DNA of 64,000 nt from positions 1,798,001 through 1,862,000 of the forward strand of contig OZ253546.1 of the NCBI GenBank assembly GCA_965262585.1, read 5' to 3'. This DNA comes from JAHRAW01 sp965262585. Lineage in GTDB: Bacteria > Pseudomonadota > Gammaproteobacteria > Arenicellales > Poriferihabitantaceae. The notes under the pieces are model-generated. The model saw nothing but the letters and a program-made list of their open reading frames with translations. It was not told the origin of the DNA and ran no database searches. Shown here in pieces: positions 24,801 to 33,800 of the stretch (positions are counted from its first letter, which is position 1; the number at the start of each line of letters is the position of its first letter). The translations under genes and the position numbers were made by a program.

Positions 24801-27800
24801 TTTACCGGAACCGGTGCGCCAACCTACAACTACACCGTGGTTTGGGGCGATAATGATGAGTTTGACGCCGACGTTAGCGACGCCGCCACCCATACCTACA
24901 CCACGGGGGGCGATTATGAAGTGCGCATCAGCGGCACTTTCCCACGGATTTACTTTAATAATGATGCCGTCAGTAGAACCAACATCATCGACATCATGCA
25001 ATGGGGCAATCAAGCGTGGGCTTCAATGGAGCGATCTTTTTACGGCGCAACCAATCTGCTCGTGACGGCAACCGATACCCCTGAGTTAGGTAATGTTAGC
25101 GATATGCGTTTTATGTTTCGTGATGTCCCCGGCTTTAATGCGGCTAATGTTGGCACTTGGGATGTGAGCGGTGTTATCCGCATGCGCCATTTGTTTGACG
25201 GCGCCACTTCCTTTAATCAGGATATTAGTAACTGGGATGTGAGCAGCGTTACGAATATGCAAGCCATGTTTCAGGGTGCCACTTCCTTTAATCAAAATAT
25301 TGGTGGTTGGACTGTGAGTGCGGTTGCCGATATGAATAATATGTTTAATGGCGCTACTGCCTTTGATCAAGATATTGGCGATTGGGATGTGGGTAGCGTT
25401 AGCGATATGACTGCTATGTTTACTGGCGTCACGCTTTCGGTGGCTAACTACGATTCGTTATTGACGGGTTGGGCTGATATCAGCGGTCAAACGGCATTAC
25501 GAACCAGCATTACCTTCGATGCCGGAGATTCCAAGTGGTGCACCGCCACCACCGCCAGAAATATGTTGACTGATACCGGCGGCACTTCCTGGACGATTAC
25601 CGATGGCATGCAAGTCGCCACTTGTGGCGATACCACGCTGAGTGCCCTGTCGCTGTCGGGTGGGACGTTGAATGAAACTTTTGATGCGGCTACCACTGCC
25701 TACACCGCATCGCTTGATGCTGGCACCACCAGCACCACCATCACCGCAACCGCCACCAGTAGCACTGCCACCATCGAAATCACCGGCACCGCCGCCGATG
25801 GCACGGCATTAACCGAAAGTAGCGGCGTCGTTTCGGGTTTAACCGAAGGCGTGAACACCATCACCATTTCCGTAAACTCACAAGACATGACGGTCACACG
25901 AGACCACACCATCACCGCAACCGTAGCGGACACCGTAGTCAACCAACCGCCGACCGCCAATGCGGGCACCGCTCAAAACGTGAATGAGGGCGAAGAGGTA
26001 ACGCTGACCGGCACTGCCAGCAGCGACCCGGAAAGCGATACGCTGACCTATGCGTGGACGCAGACCAGCGGCACACCGACAGTGACTTTGAGCAGTATGA
26101 CCGCCGAAAACCCGACTTTCACCGCCCCGCAGGTGACGGCGAATACTGATTTGGTCTTCAGCCTGACGGTCAATGACGGAACTCAGAATTCGGCGGCGGC
26201 GTCTACCGTGACAATCACCGTAACCAACCTGCCGCTGGTGGCAAATGCCGGAGCAGACCGAAACGCGGTGGTGGGCACACTGGTGACGCTGGACGGCAGT
26301 GCCAGTACCGATCCGCAAGATCGGGGGCTGGCTAAAGCCTGGACGCAGGTCGGCGCACAGACGGTGACTTTGATCACTCCGAACGCCAACACAGCGACTT
26401 TCACGGCACCGGCGACTGTGCCGGCGGAGCCGATGTTGACTTTCAATCTGGAAGTTACCGCCGGCGGCGATGCAGAAATGGAAACCGATGAGGTAGTCAT
26501 CACCATAATCGACGGAACGAACCAAACACCGACCGCCAATGCCGGGGATGATCAAAGCGTGCGGGTGGGCGGTGCCACCATAACGTTAGATGGAAGTGCC
26601 AGCAGCGACCCCGACACGGGCGACTCGATAGCCAGTTATCAGTGGACGGTTGACCCGCCAACGGCGGGGACTTTTGCTGATGCCACCATCGAACGGCCAG
26701 TGTTCACCGCCCTTGTGCCGGGAACCGCAACCGTTACCTTAATGGTCACGGACAATGACAGCGAATCGAATACCAACACCAACACCAACACCACAACCAT
26801 CGAAATATTCCCGGCGACCAGTGCCTATACGCTGACCGCCCCGGAGACTCAGGAGTATACCCGTGAAGTGGACGTGAATGTGATCCTGCCAGCGGTCGAT
26901 GACACCAACGGCAGAAATGTGACCTACGCCGTGAGCGGGGCTGTTATCACGCGATTGGGCTTGACTTTGCATCCGACCACCCGCGCCCTCACCGGCAATT
27001 TTCGGTTTGGGGAATTCGGCGTGTCAGCCACTGTAACCTACACCGCCAGCGACGAATTCGGCGAAGTCGACCGCGTAACCTTTCAGCTGATACCCTATGA
27101 CTCGCCGTTGTTGGTGCTCATAGACGATGTCGAGTATCCCGAAGGCGTGCCAATCACCGACCTGATCCTGCCAATCGGCACACGCAACGGTGCGCCGCCA
27201 CGGACCTACACCCTGAACGGCGCCATACCGGACGGCTTGACCTTTGATGGTCCATCCCGCACCCTCTCCGGCACGCCCACTACGGCTGCTCCTGCGGTTT
27301 CCTTGACCTTCGTATTAACAGAGGGCAACAACAGCGGTGCCATAAGCCCTTTCACCATAACCATCGAAGCCGCGCCGAATGTGCCGCCGGTTGCCAATGC
27401 GGGCCCCGCCCAAAACGCGGTGCCGGGTGCAACCGTGAGGCTGAACGCCAGTGCCAGTACCGATCCGGACGGCGAGGACAGCGCGCTGACCTATTCTTGG
27501 AGCCAACTCCCCGCCGTAAGCGGTGGGGATGTGACTTTGTCCGGAGGGAATACGGCTATGCCGACCTTCACAGTGCCGAGCACTCTGGCGGCGGGTGCTA
27601 TGTTGAGTTTCAGTGTGACGGTCGATGACAGCGCCACCACCATGAACACGCACACGGCCGAGGTAATCATCACCGTAATAGCCCCCAACGCCGCACCGAC
27701 CGCCGATGCCGGGGATGATCAAAGCGTGCGGGTGGGCGGCACGGTAACGTTAAACGGAACTGGCAGCAGCGACTCGGACGGCTCGATAGCGGGTTATATG

Positions 27801-30800
27801 TGGACGGTTGACGACTCGGCGCTGGGGACTTTTGATGATGCCACCATCGCAGAGCCGGTGTTCACCGCCACTCAGCCGGGGACGGCAACCATTACTTTAA
27901 CGGTCACGGACGATGACAGCGCATCGAATACCAACACCGACAACACCCTCCAATTCGAAATATACCCGGCGGCAAGTGCCTATACGCTTGCCAACCCGGG
28001 CACTCAGAACTATACCCGTGACAAGGCCGTGAGTGTGCTCCTGCCCCCGGTCATCATCACCGGTGGCGACGCCGGCAGAACGCCGAACTACTCCCTGACC
28101 GGCACCCTGCCAACCGGATTGTCCTTTACCCAAAGTACCCGCACCATCACCGGCACTATTGGAGATCTGACGACCTACGATTCCCGCAATGTAACCTACA
28201 GAGTCGGAGACGACATCGCAACTGTGGTCAACAGCGTAACCTTTGCGGTGGTTCCCTATAACACGCCGTTGTTGTCGCCGGGTTTGACCAATCAAACCTA
28301 TCCCCCAAACGTGGCAATCACCGACCTAACCCTGCCGGAAGGCATGGCCGGCCGCATCGGTGCGCCGCCACGGGTTTATGGCCTGACCGGCACCATACCG
28401 CCCGGCCTGTCCTTTACTGCAGCCACCCGCGTGCTCTCCGGCACGCCCACTACTGAGGCACCCGCGGTCACCTTGACCTACCGATTAATAGACTCCAACG
28501 GTGCTGACGATGAAGGCACTTTTGACATAACCATCAGTGCCACGTCGAACACCGCACCCACCGCCGATGCCGGGGCAGACGCAACCGTGGCTGAAGACGC
28601 GAGCGTAACCTTGAGTGGCAGCGGCACGGGAACCCCGACGCCGACCTTTGCGTGGACGCAGTTCGGCGGGGCGACGGTGAGTTTGGCCGATGCGACTGCC
28701 GCAATCACGACCTTTACCGCGCCCACTCAATTACTGGAGAATGCGTTGCTGACCTTCCGCCTGACGGCGACTTCCGGGGCGCAATTATCGACGCCTGATG
28801 AAGTGATCATCACCGTAACCGCCGGCCCCAACGACCCGCCCATCGCCAGTGCCGGGAATGACCAAACCGTGGCTGAAGGCGCGACCGTAACCCTGTTTGG
28901 TAGCGGCTCCGATCTGGAGGGCGTGGACCTGGATTATGAGTGGACGCAGACCGGCGGGGTGGCGGTGACTTTGAACGATGAGGCTGCCCAAAGCCCAACC
29001 TTCACCGCACCGCCGGATGGGTTGACGGTGGATGCGATGTTGACTTTTAGTCTGACGACCAATGACGGAGTTCAAGATTCGGCGGCGGCGAACACGGTGG
29101 TAATCACCGTAACCGCAACCAACCAAGCACCGACCGCCAGTGCCGGGGCTGATCAAAGCGCGATGCCGGGCGCAACCGTGATGCTGAATGCCAGTGCCAG
29201 CAGCGACCCGGAAGGTGAGACGCCGACCTATGAGTGGGAGCAACTTAACACCTCAGACGCTAGCCAAAATGTGAATATAGTCGATTCGACTAATCCTATG
29301 ACGACTTTCACAGTACCGAACGGTCTGGCGGCGGGTGTTATATTGACTTTCCGTGTGACGGTTAGTGATTCAGCCTCCGAGTCAAACGCCGACGATGTGT
29401 TGGTTACGGTAATCTCGGCGACCCCACCGCCGGTTGCCGTTGCCGGGGCTGACCAAACCGTGGAGGTAGGCAGCCGCGTAACGCTGAACGGCAGCGGCTC
29501 TAGCGTCCCGGCAGGCGTGACGCCGGCCTATTTGTGGACGCAGGTCGGCAGTTCACCGGCGGTGACGTTAGTCACTGAGACCGCCGTAATGGCGACTTTC
29601 ACGGCACCGGCGACTGTGCCGGCGGATCCTGAATTGACTTTCAATCTGCAAGTCACCGCCGGAAGCGGCGGGCCCACCGCCGATGATCAGGTAATCATCA
29701 CCATAGTCCCCGTCAACCGACCGCCGGTTGTCGATGTCGGGGCGGTTGCCCGAAACGCGAGGGTCGGCGACACCGTGATGCTGGACGCCAGTGCCACCAC
29801 GGATCTGGACGGCGATACGCTGGGGTATGTCTGGAGCCAATTCGGCGTCGATACCACTAGTCCGAGTGTGATTGTGAACAACTCCGCTACGGCTGTGGCG
29901 AACTTCGTAGTGCCGAGCGGTACATCAGTGGGTACCACGTTTGGTTTCAGCGTGGCAGTCACTGACGGGAAGACTACGGTATTCGGCGAATCTGTGGTAG
30001 TCACGATAATCGCCGGAACCAACCAGGTGCCGAGTGTCGTTGCCACGGGGACTCCCAGCCTAGCGCCGCCGAGCACACCCGTAACGCTGGATGCCAGTGG
30101 CAGCAGCGATCCGGATGGCGCTGACAGCGCGCTGACCTATTTGTGGACGCAAATCGGTAGCCCAAACGCTAATCAACTTGTGATTATCAACGGGGCGGAT
30201 ACGGATACGGCGAATTTCGTAGTGCCGAGGGCCCTGACGGGCAGTATATTCGCGGGGGCGAGGTTGAATTTCCGTGTGATGGTTACCGACCAGAGCGGTG
30301 GGGATGCTTTCGGCACTGTGGCGATCACGGTAGGTAATCCCGGGACGAACATGGCACCGACCGCCAACGCCGGAGATGACCGAACCGCGGACGAAAACAC
30401 GACCGTAACCTTGACCGGCAGCGGCATCGATCCGGACGGCGATGACAGCGCGCTGACTTATCAATGGACGCAAGTTGGCGCATCGACGGTGACTTTGACG
30501 AATGCGACAACCAACACCGCGACTTTCACCGCACCGGATGTAGCGACCGATGATGTGCTATTGACCTTCAGCCTGACCGTAATCGACTCGAGCGGTTTAG
30601 GCGTTGTCGACACGGTGGTCATCACCGTCGTAACCGAGACAGTGGCGAATCAACGACCAACCGCCGAGGCCGGTCCTTCACAGACCGTGAATGAAGGCGC
30701 GACCGTAACCCTGACCAGTAGCGGCAGCAGCGATCCGGAAGGCGTGAGTCTGTTCTATTCGTGGACGCAGACCGGCGGTATGCCGACGGTGAGTTTGAGC

Positions 30801-33800
30801 AGTACCACTGCCGCAAGCCCGACTTTCACCGCGCCGAATTTGGCGGCGAATACTACTTTGACCTTTAGCCTGACGGTTGCTGACGGAGAGCACGAATCGA
30901 CGGCGGATACGGTGGAAATCACCATAACCGCAACCAACGAAGCGCCCACCGTCGAGGCGGGCAATGCGCAAAGCGTGGCTGAAGGCGCGACCGTGACGCT
31001 GGCCGGTGGCGGCACCGATCCGGAGGGCGTGGATCCGCTGAATTATTCGTGGACGCAGGTTGGCACACCGGCGGTGAGTTTGAGTAATGCAAGCATCTCA
31101 AACCCGACCTTTACCGCGCCCACGCAGTTGGTGAATAATTTGACCTTAACCTTCCGCCTGAGGACCAATGACGGCGTAAATAATTCGGCGGCAACCGATG
31201 ATGTGATCATCACCGTAACCGCCGGACCGAACGATGCGCCCACTGCCGAGGCGGGGGCCGACCGAAGCATACTGCCGGGTGCGTCCCTAACCCTGGCCGG
31301 TAGCGGCAGCGACCCGGAAAACGAGACCCTGACCTATCTTTGGAGCGTGACCATGGGCGCGGGGGGTAGTTTTGATGATGCTACCAGCCGCACCGCGATT
31401 TTCACCGCCACCAATACGCCCGGCACGGTGGTGCTGACGCTGACCGTCGAGGATGGGAGAAATCTCACCGACACCGACACCGTAATCATCACCGTAAATG
31501 CGGTGGTGAACTTACCGCCGACTGCCACTGTCGGGGCTAACCGAAGCGTGGCCGAGGGCGTGATGGTAACCCTGACCGGCGGCGGCACCGATCCGGAAGG
31601 CCAGACGCTGACTTATCGATGGACGCAGACCGGTGGGCAGACCGTGAGTTTAACCACCACGAGCCTCTCAAACCGGACTTTCACCACGCCGAGTGGGTTG
31701 CTGACGGATGCGATGTTGACTTTCCAACTGATTACCAATGATTCGACGAATGATTCAACTGCCGCGGTGGTGGTAATCACCGTAACCGCCGGAATCAATG
31801 ACCCGCCGACCGCCGATGCGGGCCCCAACCAAACCGTGGGAGAGGGTGCGAGGGTGACGCTGGACGCTAGTGCCAGCGACGATCCGGAAGACCAGACGCT
31901 GACCTTTGCGTGGACGCAGACCGGCGGCACATCGACGGTAACTTTGAGCAGCACGACTGTCGAACGCCCGACTTTTACCGCGCCAAATCAATTACCGACA
32001 AATTTGACCTTGACCTTCAGTTTGAGGGTTAGTGATGGACCGAATACTTCGGCAGCAGCGAGTACGGTAGTAATCACCGTAACCGCTGGCCCCGACGATC
32101 CGCCCATCGCCAATGCCGGGCGTGACCAAAATGTGGCTGAAGGTGCGGTGGTAACTTTGAACGGTAGCGGTAGCGATCCGGAAAGCGAGCCGCTGAGTTA
32201 TCTGTGGGAGCAGATTGGCGGCACACCGATGGTGAGTTTGACGAATGCGAACACCGCAAGCCTGACTTTCACCGCACCGGATCGAGCGATGCCGGAAGAT
32301 GATGCGTTGACCTTCAGCCTGACTTTCCGACTGACCGTCACCGCCGGTGGAACCATGGCAACAGACCAAGTAACCGTGCGTAACCGTAGTGGCATCCCTC
32401 CCGAAGACCTCGACCCCATCACCCAAGTGGTCTTGCCGGAAGTTGCCCAAGCCCTGTCCGCCAGCATCGGCAGCGCCATTACCCGGCGCATTGAATTATC
32501 CGCCAATCCGGTGGCATCGCCCAACCTGAACTTCGGCGGCCTCAACTTCGCCGACCAAGCAAGCATAGAAAGCGTGGTAGGCGTATTACGAACCCACGGC
32601 GAAGCCATGAGCAAAGGCGACCGTGCGGTCAAAGAATTATTGTCCGGCACCAATTTTGTATTGCCGATGAATGCGAGCAATGGTGAAGCCTCCGGCGGCT
32701 TTTCACCGGCATTTTGGGGAAGCGGCGAATACCGTGAATTATCCGGCGATAGCGGGGGTTTGAACTGGGACGGTGAATTATCCGGCATACACCTCGGCTT
32801 CGATGCGCGCGTGAACCCGGACTTATTGGCCGGCGTGTCGGTCTCGTGGTTGCGGGGCGACTTTGAGTATGACGGCGCGACTGGTTTGGTAACAAATATG
32901 GATCCCGCCCAAGACAAAGGCGAATACGACATCGACCTAACCAGCGTGAATCCCTATATCGGCTGGAGCACCGGCTCCTTGGATTTATGGGCAACCGCCG
33001 GATATGGTGAAGGCGAGTTGGAAATCAAAGTAGCGGACGATGTCCGGCGTGTCAGCGACCTCAACCAACAAAGCGTCGGCATCGGCGGTAGCGGCGAGTT
33101 GTGGCGAGTGGGCGTAACCGATGTGCGACTCAAAGGCGAATTGGCGTATACCCAGTTGGAAATCGAAGGCAGCCGCGCAGTTGGTGCCGAAATCACCGCC
33201 GAGGATGTGGACGCAACCCGCGTGCGGCTTTCCATAGAATCCAAACAATCCCACCCCTTGGCGAACGGCGCACAGTATGAACCATCGGTGGAAATCGGCC
33301 TTCGCTATGACGGCGGCGACGGCGAAACCGGCGGCGGTGCAGAGATAGGCGGCGGCTTACGCTACAGCAACCCGGCAACTAGATTAACCATAGAAGGCCG
33401 CGCCCGCGCCTTAGTCGGAAGCGGCGGCAACTACCGGGAATGGGGAATCAGCGGTAGTTTGCGCCTACAACCCGGCGCAGACGGCCAAGGCCTATCCCTA
33501 GCCATAAGCCCCGGCTACGGCGAAAGCGGCACCGGAATCCAAGCACTCTGGGATCAAGGCCTACTCGACACCGACACCGCCAACAAAGAAGATCCCACCG
33601 CCACCTACCGGACCTACTTGGACGCCCGCATCGGCTACGGAGTACCCCTCCGCCACTGGGATGGCCTCTTAACCCCCTACACCGAACTAACCATCGGCAC
33701 CACCGACACCTACCGCCTAGGCCTAAACTGGAAATCCGGCACCAGATACAACCTAACCCTATCCGGCGAACACCAAGATGGCACCACCCCAACCCAAGCC

